A stretch of 64,000 nt of DNA from CAWFMO01 sp963817065 (GCA_963817065.1 CAWFMO010000002.1:901501-965500); one strand, 5' to 3'. Shown: positions 30,129-40,130, numbered from the stretch's first letter. Numbers and translations: made by a program. Notes: generated by a model not told the origin, from the sequence alone.

Positions 30129-32401
30129 TCGTCGTTGCGCGCGACCTCCGGGCCGGTGACCCGTTTCAGCAGCGGCAGCGTGGCCGCGATGATGCCGAGC
30201 GCCGCGGCCAGCCCGGCCACCACGATGCCGTAGTAACCCGGCCCGGGCGGCCGCAGCGTGTAACCGAGCTGGGCCCGCAGGAACAGCTCGGCCCCGCCGA
30301 ACCCGACCGCGATCGACAGCACCGCCACCACCAGCAACGGCACCGCGCTCTCCAGCGTGACCACCCGGCGCAGCACACTCAGCGGGGTCCCGGCCAGCCG
30401 GAGCAGGCTGAACGGCCGCTTCCGCTCGGTCAGCCCGGACGACCACGCTCGCGGCCAGCGCGCAGCCGGCGATGGGCAGGCTGGCCAGGATGATCACGTC
30501 GGCCAGCTGCTGCTCCATGATCAGCGTCTGGTTGGCCGAGTTGTAGGCGTTGGTCTCGGCGATCGTCTCGGGCACCGCCAGGAACGGGTGGAAGCCGGCC
30601 AGCACGGTCTGCACCCGGTTGACCGCGGCCGCACCGTTCGTGGCCACCACGACCGCCGTGACCGGCAGCCGGTCCAGGCGGCTGGCCGGCAGCCCGGCGG
30701 CGAGCCACACGGTCGACGTCTGGCTGGCCTGAAACTCGTCGATGCCCTGCACCGGGACCGACGCCACCTGGGCCCCAGCGGCGCAGCGGCCGACCACCGG
30801 GGTGCGGGCCAGCTGGGCGCAGGAGGCCAGCCCAGCCGGCGACTTGAAGCCCTGGCCGTGGGCGCGGACCACGACGCTCGTCCCGAGCGGGTTGGTGTGC
30901 ACCAGCGTCACGCCCTGCACCCCCGCCGTGGACTGTAGCCGGGCCAGCGTCGCCGCGGGCATCGGGACGGCCTGCGGCAGACCGCTGCCGGGGTTCTGGA
31001 AGTTGTCCACCACCGTGTTCCTGACCTGCGGTGTGGCGTGGGGCCGGTCCGGTAGTCGGCCATCGTGGTGATGATGCCCACGGTCACGCTGGTCACGAAC
31101 AGGGCCACGACCAGCCCGCTGATCGCGCGGAACCCGGCCTTGGGGTTGTCGGCCAGCCGCCGGGCGGCGATCAGCGGAGCTGGCCGCTGAGCCCGCCGGG
31201 CCATCAGCCGGGCGCCGGCCATGGTCAGCCACGGCCCGGCCACGATCAGCCCGGCCAGCAGGAGCAGGAACCCGGGCAGGAAGGCCCGGATCTGGCCGCC
31301 CGTGGTCGGCGGGCGGCCGACACCAACGATCACGGCCAGCTCGGCCAGGCCCGCCAGCAGCGGGATCAGCCGCCAGATCCGCGGCGGCTTGGGCGTCGCC
31401 CGCCGGGTCACCCCGAGCGGGGACACCTGGACCCGGCGCAGCGCGATCAGCGCGGCCACCGCCGCGGCTACCGGCACGCCCACGGCCACGGCCAGGACGT
31501 CGGCCAGGTTCAGCGACAGGTCACTGGTGAAGAACGGCGCTCCCGTGAACGAGATGGCGGCGATGGCGGGCCGCAGCGCGTAGAACAGGCCGAACCCGGC
31601 CGCCGTGCCCAGGATCGCGGCCACGGTGGATTCGATGGCGGACACCGCCGACACCTGCCGCGGTGTCGCCCCGACCAGGCGCATGGCCGCGAACCGCTGC
31701 TCCCGGCGGGCGGCCGATAGCCGGGTCGCGGTGCCGATGAAGATCAGCACCGGGAACAGCAGCCCGGCCGCCACGCAGGACAGGATCAGGTCGATGCCGT
31801 TGCCGTCGATGCCCACCCCGAGCACGCACTGCTCGCCGTTGCAGCTGCTGGGCGGGATCGTCTGGATGCTGGTCACCTCGCGCGCTCCGGGCTGGTGGGC
31901 CAGCTGGGCCGGGGTGCGGCCCACGATGACCAGCAGGGAGTCCGGTGAGGGCAGCGCGGCCGCTCCGATCGTGCCCACCTGGCGGCCGGGGAACCGGTCG
32001 GCCAGCTGGCTGGCCGGGTGGTCGTGCAGCAGCCGGGTGAGCGCGGGCGAGGCGTAGTACTGGCCCGGGCCCGGCATCCGCGCAATCCCCGGTGGCACCG
32101 GCGGATGGGGCCCGGTCGCGGCCACGTCCACCCGCCCGAGGAGCTGACCGTCGACGAAGCCGGGGTTCAGCACCCACCACGTCGGGTCGTGGGCCACCGT
32201 GCCGGCCGCCTGGGGGTGGTCGAACGCGGCCCCGCTGCCGAGCCAGGCGTACCGGCCGTTCTGCGCGTTGACCGCGTTGATCCCGGCCAGCGCGGCCAGC
32301 AGCAGCATGACCCCCAGGGCCACCGCCGCCGCCGTGACGACCAGCCGGATCGCGGCCTCCCGGCCCCCCGCCAGGGTCAGCCGCAACCCGAGCCGGATCA
32401 C
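30116..32401 (-). CDS. FtsX/MacB-type ABC transporter permease, two frameshifts
   Basis: About 760 residues with two FtsX-like units: helix 1 (AIRLVVTAAAVALGVMLLLAAL), a large external domain, helices with FPVLIFIGTATRLSAARREQRFAAMRLVGATPRQV, a middle four-helix block, a second external domain, and a C-terminal ALPLL-type pair ending KRVTGPEVARNDELCR. Indels at about 31,045 and 30,430 split it. The ARREQRFAAMRLVGAT motif is typical for permeases whose ATPase drives mechanotransmission rather than transport through the pore. GTG 32401 directly continues from the ATPase reading frame. Function: probably export or lipid/antibiotic resistance. Confidence 0.85.
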
Positions 32402-33088
32402 GGCGCCTCCGACCCGCGCGCTGCCGTCAGGTACCGCGACCCGGCCGTCCCGCACCACGACCTCGCGGTCGGCGTAGGCCGCCACCCGCGGCTCGTGCGT
32501 GACCAGGATGACCGTGGTGCCCCGCTCGCCGGGTGGTGGCGGTCAGCAGCTCCATCACGTGCTCGCCGGTAACCGAGTCCAGCGACCCGGTCGGCTCGTC
32601 CGCGAACAGCACCTCGGGCTCGGCCACCAGGCCGCGGGCCAGCGCCACCCGCTGGGCCTCACCACCGGACAGCTCGCCGGACCGCCGATCCTCCAGCCCG
32701 TCCAGGCCGAGCCGCCCGAACCACGGCCGGGCCTGGGCCAGCGCCGCCTTCCGGTGCGTGCCGTCCAGCAGCAGCGGCAGGGCCACGTTCTCCACCGCGG
32801 TCAGCTCCGGCACCAGCTGCCCGAACTGGAACACGAACCCGAAGCGCATCCGCCGCAACGTGCTGCGGGCGGTCTCGCCCAGGGTGTCGATCCGCTGCCC
32901 GCCGAACCACACTTCGCCGCGGTCCGGGGTCAAGATCCCGGCCAGGCAGTGCAGCAGCGTGGACTTGCCCGAGCCGCTCGGCCCCATGATGGCCAGCATC
33001 TCGCCCGCCGCCACCGACACGGTGGCCCCGCGCAGCGCCGGCGTCGCCCCGAACGAGCGGAACAGCTCCCGGCCTCGATCCCGTTCAT
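32402..33088 (-). CDS. ABC transporter ATP-binding protein (LolD/MacB type), two frameshifts
   Basis: About 230 residues. Walker A GPSGSGKST, Q-loop FVFQFGQLVPELTAVENVALPLLL, signature LSGGEAQRVALARGLV, Walker B EVLFADEPTGSLD and the H-loop VTHEPRVAAYADREVVVRDGRV are all readable. The region RELFRSFGATPALRGATVSVAAGEM is restored by one base at about 33,072, and the H-loop by one at about 32,522. No stop is seen before the permease frame: either one more lost base or a true ATPase-permease fusion. The ATG at 33088 follows PadR closely. Confidence 0.87.
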
Positions 33089-33646
33089 CGCGCGCCCCCC
33101 GCCTCGGGCTGCGGCTGGCTGACCGGGGCGGACGGCCTCGCTCAGCGGGCCGAGCCGGGCCGCGGTCATGTCGATCCAGCGCAGGTCGGCCTCCAGGTGG
33201 AACAGCCCGTGGTCGGCCAGCAGCGAATCGACCAGCTCGCCGGTCCGCTTGAGCTCGGTCAGCTCGCGCATGCGCTGCAGGTGCGCGCCGCGCTGGGCGT
33301 CCAGGTAGCTCCCGGCCGACCGGCCCAGCATCAGGGCCAGCACGACCTTGGTGAACAGCAGCGTCTGCAGGTGCGGCTCGGGTTCGGCCGGTGTGGCCAG
33401 CCAGGTCTCGAACTCGGTCACCCCGGCGTCGGTGATCACGTAGCGCTTGCGGTCCGGCCCGGCGCCGGGCTCGGCCTCACCCGCCATCACCTTGCCGTCC
33501 CGGGCCAGCCGGCCCAGCGTCGAATACACCTGCCCGTAGGGCAGCGGTTTGTCCCGGCCGAAGAACGTGTCGTAGTCGCGCTTCAGGTCATAGCCGTGGC
33601 TCGGCTCCCGTTCGAGCAAGCCCAGCAGGGTCAGCGGTACGCTCAT
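33089..33646 (-). CDS. PadR-family transcriptional regulator
   Basis: About 180 residues. The winged-helix opening LTLLGLLEREPSHGYDLKRDYDTFFG, YGQVYSTLGRLARDGKV and DRKRYVITDAGVTEFETWL is diagnostic for PadR (Vir-type). The C-terminal coiled domain, LFTKVVLALMLGRSAGSYLDAQRGAHLQRMRELTEL, dimerises. Its reading frame runs through the expected stop into the ATPase, so the last 20 or so codons may be one base off. It heads the ABC exporter operon and is probably an autorepressor released by the exported compound. Confidence 0.9.
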
Positions 33647-33664
33647 GCCATGACTATAAACCGG

Positions 33665-33687
33665 GTGTATACCTTCCGTCTATACAC
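33665..33687. promoter_or_regulatory. PadR operator-like dyad
   Basis: GTGTATA (33665-33671) and TATACAC (33681-33687) are perfect 7-bp arms around a 9-nt spacer, 19 bp upstream of the padR start. AT-rich dyads of this kind are typical PadR sites and would cover the padR promoter. Confidence 0.6.
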
Positions 33688-33821
33688 TTAAGAAAGTAAG
33701 CCGCCCGCCTCCGGCCGGCCCCACGAACGCCGGCGTAACTCTGCGGAAACAACGACACGGCACACTGGCAGCACGCGATCGGGAGACCAGGAATTGGCGG
33801 GGTGCGTCTAAGGTGAGAGGC

Positions 33822-35183
33822 GTGGACAGGCAGCAAGAATTCGTGCTGCGCACGCTCGAGGAACGGGACATCCGGTTTGTCCGGCTCTGGTTTACCGACG
33901 TGCTCGGCTACCTGAAGTCCGTCGCGGTTGCTCCAGCTGAGCTGGAGGGCGCGTTCGCGGACGGTATCGGCTTTGACGGATCGGCGATCGAGGGTTTCGC
34001 CCGCGTGTACGAGGCGGACATGATCGCCAAGCCGGACCCGTCGACGTTCCAGTTGCTGCCCTGGCGGGGTGAAGCGCCGGGCGTGGGCCGGATGTTCTGC
34101 GACATCCTGCTGCCCGACGGGTCACCCTCCTACGCCGACCCGCGCTGGGTGCTCAAGCGCGCGCTGGGCCGGGCCTCGGACCTGGGGTTCACCTTCTACA
34201 CCCACCCCGAGATCGAGTTCTTCCTGCTCAAGGGGAAGCCGGAGCCCGGGCAGCGGCCCGAGCCGATCGACAACGGCGGCTACTTCGACCACACCCCGCA
34301 CAGCGTCGCCCACGACTTCCGCAAGACGTCGATCATGATGCTGGAGAGCATGGGCCTGTCGGTGGAGTACAGCCACCACGAGGACGGCCCCGGCCAGCAG
34401 GAGATCGACCTGCGCTACGCCGACGCGCTGACCACGGCCGACAACATCATGTCGTTCCGCCTGGTCATGAAGGAAGTCGCGATCGAGCAGGGCGTGTACG
34501 CGACGTTCATGCCCAAGCCGTTCACCGACCATCCCGGCTCCGGCATGCACAGCCACGTGTCGCTGTTCGAAGGCGACCGGAACGCGTTCTACGAGCCCGG
34601 GGCCGAGCTGCAGCTGTCGAAGATCGGCCGGGCGTTCATCGCCGGGCTGCTCCGGCACGCGGCCGAGATCACCGCGGTCTGCAACCAGTGGGTCAACTCC
34701 TACAAGCGGCTGTGGGGCGCGGCCGAGCTGTCGGCCGGCGCGGGTGGCGAGGCGCCGGCCTACATCTCCTGGGGCCACAACAACCGGTCCGCCCTGGTCC
34801 GGGTGCCCATGTACAAGCCGCACAAGGGCAACTCGACCCGGGTCGAGTTCCGCTCGATTGACGCCGCGTGCAACCCGTATCTGGCCTACGCGCTGATCCT
34901 GGCCGCGGGCCTGAAGGGTATCGAGGACGACTACGAGCTGCCGCCCCCCGCCGACGATGACGTGTGGGCGCTGAGCCCGGCCGAGCGCCGGGCCATGGGC
35001 ATCAAGCCGCTGCCGCACGACCTGGGCGAGGCCATCGCGGTCATGCAGGACAGCGAGCTGGTGGCCGAGACCCTCGGTGAGCACGTGTTCGACTTCTTCC
35101 TGCGCAACAAGCAGGCCGAGTGGAACGAGTACCGCCGCCAGGTCACCGAGTACGAGCTGGACCGCTACCTGCCCACGCTCTAG
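33822..35183 (+). CDS. glnA2: Glutamine synthetase type I, GlnA2-like
   Basis: About 453 residues. The start MDRQQEFVLRTLEERDIRFVRLWFTDVLG is nearly identical to mycobacterial GlnA2. Catalytic segments include GFDGSAIEGF, EIEFFLL, HHEDGPGQQEIDLR, MPKPF...GSGMHSHVSLF, NQWVNSYKRL and NRSALVRVP. It makes glutamine from glutamate, ammonia and ATP. The C-terminal adenylylation loop (NLYDLP in GlnA1) is missing, so it is GSI-alpha and regulated by feedback rather than adenylylation. I prefer GTG 33822 with RBS AAGGTGAG; GTG 33813 is in frame but less likely. A GAG insertion (SAGAGGEAP) lengthens one loop. Confidence 0.92.
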   Translation: MDRQQEFVLRTLEERDIRFVRLWFTDVLGYLKSVAVAPAELEGAFADGIGFDGSAIEGFARVYEADMIAKPDPSTFQLLPWRGEAPGVGRMFCDILLPDGSPSYADPRWVLKRALGRASDLGFTFYTHPEIEFFLLKGKPEPGQRPEPIDNGGYFDHTPHSVAHDFRKTSIMMLESMGLSVEYSHHEDGPGQQEIDLRYADALTTADNIMSFRLVMKEVAIEQGVYATFMPKPFTDHPGSGMHSHVSLFEGDRNAFYEPGAELQLSKIGRAFIAGLLRHAAEITAVCNQWVNSYKRLWGAAELSAGAGGEAPAYISWGHNNRSALVRVPMYKPHKGNSTRVEFRSIDAACNPYLAYALILAAGLKGIEDDYELPPPADDDVWALSPAERRAMGIKPLPHDLGEAIAVMQDSELVAETLGEHVFDFFLRNKQAEWNEYRRQVTEYELDRYLPTL

Positions 35184-36675
35184 GTCGCTGGAGGCGGGGC
35201 GCCCGCCGCGATCGTGCCCAGCGTCACCGGGCTGATCAGCGGGCGTGTGCCCAGGTCACCGACGGCGGACAGCCCGCGCCCGGTGGCCGCGGCCACGGCC
35301 TGCTGCAGCGCGGGCCCGCACACCCGGCCCTGGCAGTAACCCATCCCGCACCGGGTCACGCCCTTGACCGCGCGCACATCACGGGCGCCGTCCGCCACCG
35401 CCGCCCCGATCGCGGCCCACGGCACCTCCTCGCACCGGCACACGAGCGTGTCCGCCCGCGGCCAGTCCAGCCCGCCCGGCCGCCACGGGTACAGGTCGTC
35501 CAGCCGTCGCGCGAACTTCCGGGCCCGTTCGAGTGCCGACCGGACTCTGCTTGTTCTTTTATTAAAAGGTTCCCCGGCGATGAGTCCCAGGTACCGCGCT
35601 GATGCCGCGCCCGCGACATAGCCTTCCAGCTCCGCGACGTCGGCCCCGGCCACCCCGGTCGTCTCCCCGGCCGCGAACACCCCCGGCACCGACGTCGCCT
35701 GGTCTGGCGTCGCACCAGGTCGCCGCCGTCAGGCCGGCCGGCCTGGGGCAGGTCCGCGCACCCCAGCAGCCGCGTCAGCTCGAGCGCCGGGCTGAACCCG
35801 AAGCTGACGTGCACCGCGTCCACCGGCACCTGACGCCCGGTCCCCGGTACCGGCCGCCAGTCCCGGTCCACCCGGCTGATGGTGGCCTGTTCCACCCGCC
35901 CGTCGCCCTGGCCCGCCGTCACCGCATAACCGGCTCGCACCGGCACCCGGTGCCGCCCCAGAATCCGCCCGTACCCCCCGGCCTCGCTGACCTTTTTAGA
36001 AAATGGGGCCAGCCGCACCGCCCCGGCCACCCGGCCCGGCGTGACCCGGTTCGCCTCCAGCACCGCCACGACGTGCACCCCAGCCTCGGCCAGCCCCGCC
36101 GCCGCTGGCAGCAGCAACGGCCCCGACCCGGCCACCAGCACCCGCCGCCCCGCCGCCACCCCCTGCCCCTTCAGCAGCGCCTGCGCCGCCCCCACCGTGG
36201 TAACCCCCGGCAACTCCCACCCCGGGAACGGGAGTGCGACCTCACTGGCCCCGGTCGCCACCACCACGGCCCGGGCCAAGAGCTGATCGGGCTCACCGCG
36301 CGGGGCCTCCGCCCCCCCGGCCGCCGACGTCAGCCAGAGCCTGAACTCCGCCCCGCCAGTCCCACCAACCCCGTCAGCCTCACCAGCCCCGTCAGCCCCA
36401 TCAGTCACTTTGATGGCTTGCCACACCGTGGTTCCCGGCAGATGCCGGATCCTCGGATGTCCCACGGCCCGGCGCAGTCGCTGGGGCAGCTTCGGTCCTA
36501 CGCTCGGCCCGGCCGCCGCGCTCGCTGTGGCCGGCGGCCGGTAGATCTGCCCGCCCATCGCGGCGCCCGCGTCCACCAGCACGACCTGCGCCCCCAGGTC
36601 CGCGGCGGCCAGCGCGGCCGCCATCCCGGCCGGCCCCGCTCCCACCACGGCCACATCGGCCCGCAGCGCGCTCAT
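35180..36675 (-). CDS. FAD/[2Fe-2S] dehydrogenase subunit, hydroxyproline dehydrogenase alpha-like, one frameshift
   Basis: About 495 residues. N-terminal FAD motif VAVVGAGPAGMAAALAAADLGAQVVLVD, a second GxGxxxP loop (LVAGSGPLLLPAAAGLAEAG), the ATG-type AVFAAGETTGVAGADVAELEG segment and a C-terminal BFD-like cluster domain with CRCEEV and KGVTRCGMGYCQGRVCG. This arrangement is that of the alpha subunit of D-hydroxyproline, opine and octopine dehydrogenases. One indel lies at about 35,700. Two odd AT-richer patches (35,558-35,572 and about 35,993-36,004) and a Gly/Asp/Ala-rich insert at about 36,355-36,410 interrupt otherwise conserved regions. It follows the DAO-like beta subunit in the operon and is 2.2 kb from Hyp epimerase flanking genes. 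Confidence 0.82.
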
Positions 36676-36693
36676 TCGCCCACCCCTACCGAG

Positions 36694-37980
36694 TCAGTGC
36701 GCACCAGCAGAAGCCTCCAATGCGAACCGGGCCGGGGCGAACGGCGCCGGGTCCACCGGCGGCGCGGTCCCGGTCACCAGCGCGGTGATCAATTCGGCCG
36801 TGGCCGGGGCCAGCCCGATTCCCGCTCCTTCGTGCCCGGTGGCGTGGAACAGCCCCGGCACCTCGGCGTCAGCCCCGATCACCGGCAAGTGGTCAGGGGA
36901 GGCAGGCCGGAATCCGGTGTAGCTGCGCAGCGCCCGCACCCCGGCCAGGAACGGGAACAGGCCCACCGCCCGCCGGGCCATCTCGGCCAGGGCGGCCGGA
37001 TCCGGTGCCGTCGAGAACCCGGCCCCGTCCCGGCTCGACCCGATCAGGACCGTCCCGCTGGCCGTGCCTTCCACCACTGCTGAACACTGCAGCGCCGCCG
37101 AGTCGCTCACCACCGCACCCACGTAGTCGGCTTCGTACACCTTGTGCCGGATCACCGCGGCGGGGAGCGGTTCGGTGACCAGGATCCGCCCGCGCCGCGG
37201 CCGCACCGGCACCGACGTGCCCAGCCGGTCGGCCACCTCGCCGCTCCACGGCCCGGCCGCGTTCACCACCACCGGCGCCGCCACCCGGCCCCGGCTGGTC
37301 ACCAGCCCAGCCAGCGCCCCGTCCGGTCCCCGATCCAGCGCCAGCACGTCGGACTCGCCCGCCACCCGGGCCCCGGACCGCCGGGCCCGCTCCAGCAACG
37401 CCAGCGCCGCCTTCATCGGCTGCACCTGGCTGTCCTGCGGGTAGAAGGCGCCCCCGGCCAGCCCCGGAGCGATCCGCGGCTCGGCCTCCCGCAACCCGTC
37501 CGGATCCAGCGCAGTCACCTCGACCCCCGCCGCCCGCTGCTGTTCGCCCAGCGCCAGCAGCGCGGCCAGTTGCGCCTCGTCATGCGCGACGACCACCCCG
37601 CCCTTGCTCTCAAACTCAAACTCAGAAACCGCAGGAACCGCAGGAACCACAGAAACCGTAGGAACCGTAGGAGCCCCAAAAACCTCAATGGACCCATCGA
37701 CCTCAGAAGCCTCGGCAGCAAGCTCTTGCCACAAGGCCACGCTGCGCAACGCCAAATCAAGCTCGGGCCCCGGCAGCTTGTCCGAGACCAGGATGTTGCC
37801 CTCACCGGCGGCGGTGGTCCCGCCCAGCGGCCCGCTCCGGTCCACCACCAGCACCCGCCGCCCGGTCGCGGCCAGCGCCGCCGCGGTGGCCGCCCCCACT
37901 ATCCCCGCGCCGATCACCACCACGTCGGCCGAAGCCGGCAGCGTATCGCTCCAGACCGGTTCGTCACGAGGACGCATCAA
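36694..37980 (-). CDS. FAD-dependent D-amino-acid oxidase-family protein, hydroxyproline dehydrogenase beta-like
   Basis: A 428-residue intact DAO-family flavoprotein. FAD opening ADVVVIGAGIVGAATAAALAATGRRVLVVDR, GGTTAAGEGNILVSDK, the middle QDSQVQPMKAALALLERAR, and the C-terminal GFRPASPDHLPVIG...GHEGAGIGLAPATAELIT. It oxidises a D-amino acid or cyclic imino acid; with the neighbouring FAD/BFD subunit and a hydroxyproline epimerase nearby, cis-4-hydroxy-D-proline is the likely substrate. A 23-residue insert between about residues 100 and 125 consists of short repeats (APTVPTVSVVPAVPAVS) in AT-richer DNA. ATG 37980 or 37977 start. Confidence 0.85.
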   Translation of the reverse strand: MMRPRDEPVWSDTLPASADVVVIGAGIVGAATAAALAATGRRVLVVDRSGPLGGTTAAGEGNILVSDKLPGPELDLALRSVALWQELAAEASEVDGSIEVFGAPTVPTVSVVPAVPAVSEFEFESKGGVVVAHDEAQLAALLALGEQQRAAGVEVTALDPDGLREAEPRIAPGLAGGAFYPQDSQVQPMKAALALLERARRSGARVAGESDVLALDRGPDGALAGLVTSRGRVAAPVVVNAAGPWSGEVADRLGTSVPVRPRRGRILVTEPLPAAVIRHKVYEADYVGAVVSDSAALQCSAVVEGTASGTVLIGSSRDGAGFSTAPDPAALAEMARRAVGLFPFLAGVRALRSYTGFRPASPDHLPVIGADAEVPGLFHATGHEGAGIGLAPATAELITALVTGTAPPVDPAPFAPARFALEASAGAH

Positions 37981-38099
37981 TGCAGCTGGCCGATCTGGTG
38001 TAGATGGTCGATGTAGTAGGCGTCTTTGCCCCGTGACCGGGTGCTGAGAATCTTGCCGTGATCGAGATGGATCCAGGCGATCTTGTCGATGGTCGTCAT
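37977..38099 (-). pseudogene. NUDIX hydrolase, N-terminal fragment
   Basis: ATG 38099 starts MTTIDKIAWIHLDHGKILSTRSRGKDAYYI, the usual first strand and helix of an actinobacterial NUDIX protein, normally followed by PGGKREPGESD. Here it changes to DHLHQIGQLH and stops next to the FAD gene start. The catalytic NUDIX box is missing. A partial deletion or a join at about 37,998. Confidence 0.7.
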
Positions 38100-38329
38100 C
38101 GCCGTCCTCATGCCAGTGTCGCCTCCGGACTCGCCACGATCAGCCCGCAGTTCCGCCGCCGCCGGAACATCAACAGCGTCCCTCAATGCTTCCATTTTCC
38201 CACCCGCACAACCTCCGCCGCATTTGCCGTCCCGGCATCACCTCGGTCCATCGCCAACCACACCGAGCGTCAGCTGGTCCGCCATTGCCCTCCGGGATCT
38301 CTTTCACCATCCTCTCTGTCCGATAAAGC

Positions 38330-38417
38330 ATAGTAATTAATTTCTAATATTGCTTTCGCTCTGACTAGTTGTTCGATATTATGTTTGAAATAGATCGACG
38401 GACGAGGGCGGTGACCC
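38330..38417 (+). promoter_or_regulatory. AT-rich leader of the HNH gene
   Basis: In an otherwise about 70% GC environment, 38,330-38,390 is dominated by A and T, with TATTAT at 38377-38382 as a -10-like box and a weak TTGCTT upstream (21-bp spacing, so not canonical). From 38,195 to 38,330 I see no gene. This leader differs from all nearby promoters and may have come with the HNH gene. Confidence 0.4.
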
Positions 38418-40100
38418 ATGCCGGAGCCAATCGCCGAAGGTGACGCTCGAGATGTCCAGCCGTCACTCGACGGCCTGCAGATGACGGACTTCCTCGGTGC
38501 TGATCCGTCCGGACTCGGTTCATCGTGCCCGCCGGAGTATGCCGACTTGTCGTCCCGGGAACTGATGACCCTGATAGAGACCGCACGGCAGGAGCGCGCC
38601 GGAGCTGACGCTGACGAGGTCCTCGCGGCCGGTTTCCGGCCCCGCCTACCAGCGGGTCCTCCGGGGTTGGGCTGCGGTTTTGAGTCCGGCGGCGTCCTGG
38701 ACGTGAGCGCGCCCGACGGGCCACTGGCCGGGCTGACTGATGCCGTTACCCGCGACGGGCGGTTGTCGGAACTGAATGATGATGAGCTGATCGGCGTGCT
38801 GCGGGCCTGGCACCGTCTTGCGTCATGGTGTGCCTCGGGTGCCTTGACCGCGATCGCCGAACTGGCCCGCCGCCGCCCCGCGGAGCGAACCGCGCCCGCA
38901 CCCGGGGTTTTCCCGGCCCAGTTGAGCGAGTTCGTCACCGACGAAGTCGCGGCGGCGCTGACCCTGACCAGTCGGGCCGCCGACACCCAGCTCGGCCTGG
39001 CCCTGGATCTGGAGATCCGATTGCCCGGTACGGCGCATGCCCTGCACGAGGGCATCATCGATCCTCCCAAGGCCCGTTTGATAGCCGAAGCCACCCGGAT
39101 CCTTTCCGACGAGCAGGCCCGCCAGGTAGAGGCCACGATCCTGCCCGGGGCCGGCACGCAGACCACAGGGCAGCTACGGGCCGCGGTGGCCCGCGCGGTC
39201 GTTTCCGTCGACCCGGAAGCTGCCACCCGGCGACGCGAAGAGGCCCAGAAGGAACCCCGGGTGCGTCGCTGGCAAGAAGACACGGGCACCGCTGCCCTGG
39301 CCGGTTACGGTCTGTCCGCCGCCGATGTCTTGACCGCCGACCAGCGCCTCACCGCCCGGGCACTCCGCCTGCGCGCGGCCGGCCTATCTGGCACCGTGGA
39401 AGAACTGCGCGCCCGCGCCTACCTCGACGCCCTGCTCGGCCGGGATTCCGTCCCGCCCAGTCCCGGCGACCAGCCGCCGCTGCCCGCGCGCGTCACCCTG
39501 ACCGTGCCGCTGCTCACCCACCTCGGCCTGACCTCGGAGCCGGGTCTCGTCGCCGGGTTCGGGCCCGTAGATCCGGCGCTGGCCCGGGAACTGGCCGCGC
39601 GAGCGGCAGCTCACCCGGCCAGTCGCTTCTGCGTGACCGTCACCGGCCCCGACAGGCAGGCCATCGGGCACGGATGCATCCCCGGCCGGCCACCCGACCT
39701 CTCCCGGTCCGGATCACCCGACCTCACCCGGTCCGGATCACCCGACCTCACCGTCACGGTCAGCACCTTGGCTGACGGCCTGTGCGATCACCGCCATCAG
39801 GAACCGGGCTATCAGCCCAGCCGGAAGCTCCAGCACCTGATCTGGGCCCGCAATCCCACCTGCACCGCACCTGGTTGCCGTCGGCCCGCCGCCTGCTGCG
39901 ACCTCGACCACACCACCCCGTATGACCGCGGCGGCCGCACCTGCGAATGCAACCTGGCTCCGCTCTGCCGTCACCACCATCGATGTAAACAGTCTGACGG
40001 CTGGCGGCTTGACCAGCCCCGGCCTGGCGTCATGGTCTGGACTACCGTCGCCGGTCGTCGGTACGTCGTCCCGGCCTCAGGTTTATCCCAGGTCTCCTGA
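38418..40100 (+). CDS. DUF222/13E12-type HNH endonuclease protein
   Basis: An intact 560-residue member of the actinobacterial 13E12-repeat family. DUF222 spans about residues 90-430 (EVAAALTLTSRAADTQLGLALDLEIRLPGTAHAL...GIIDPPKARLIAEAT), and a C-terminal HNH domain follows (TCTAPGCRRPAACCDLDHTTPYDRGG, CECNLAPLCRHHHRCKQSDGW) with intact zinc cysteines and catalytic His. These proteins occur in many copies in mycobacteria and actinomycetes and behave like selfish or mobile genes; the true role is unknown. A 24-bp in-frame tandem repeat sits just before the HNH part. It separates the two halves of the hydroxyproline cluster. Confidence 0.9.
   Translation: MPEPIAEGDARDVQPSLDGLQMTDFLGADPSGLGSSCPPEYADLSSRELMTLIETARQERAGADADEVLAAGFRPRLPAGPPGLGCGFESGGVLDVSAPDGPLAGLTDAVTRDGRLSELNDDELIGVLRAWHRLASWCASGALTAIAELARRRPAERTAPAPGVFPAQLSEFVTDEVAAALTLTSRAADTQLGLALDLEIRLPGTAHALHEGIIDPPKARLIAEATRILSDEQARQVEATILPGAGTQTTGQLRAAVARAVVSVDPEAATRRREEAQKEPRVRRWQEDTGTAALAGYGLSAADVLTADQRLTARALRLRAAGLSGTVEELRARAYLDALLGRDSVPPSPGDQPPLPARVTLTVPLLTHLGLTSEPGLVAGFGPVDPALARELAARAAAHPASRFCVTVTGPDRQAIGHGCIPGRPPDLSRSGSPDLTRSGSPDLTVTVSTLADGLCDHRHQEPGYQPSRKLQHLIWARNPTCTAPGCRRPAACCDLDHTTPYDRGGRTCECNLAPLCRHHHRCKQSDGWRLDQPRPGVMVWTTVAGRRYVVPASGLSQVS
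39693..39752 (+). repeat. 24-bp in-frame tandem repeat in the HNH gene
   Basis: CCCGACCTC plus 15 bp (encoding roughly P-D-L-x-R-S-G-S) occurs 2.5 times (39693-39716, 39717-39740, partial to 39752). It lies in the linker between DUF222 and HNH and would vary in copy number easily. Confidence 0.8.
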
Positions 40101-40130
40101 GCTGATCGGCGGCAGGGCTCGACTAACTTC

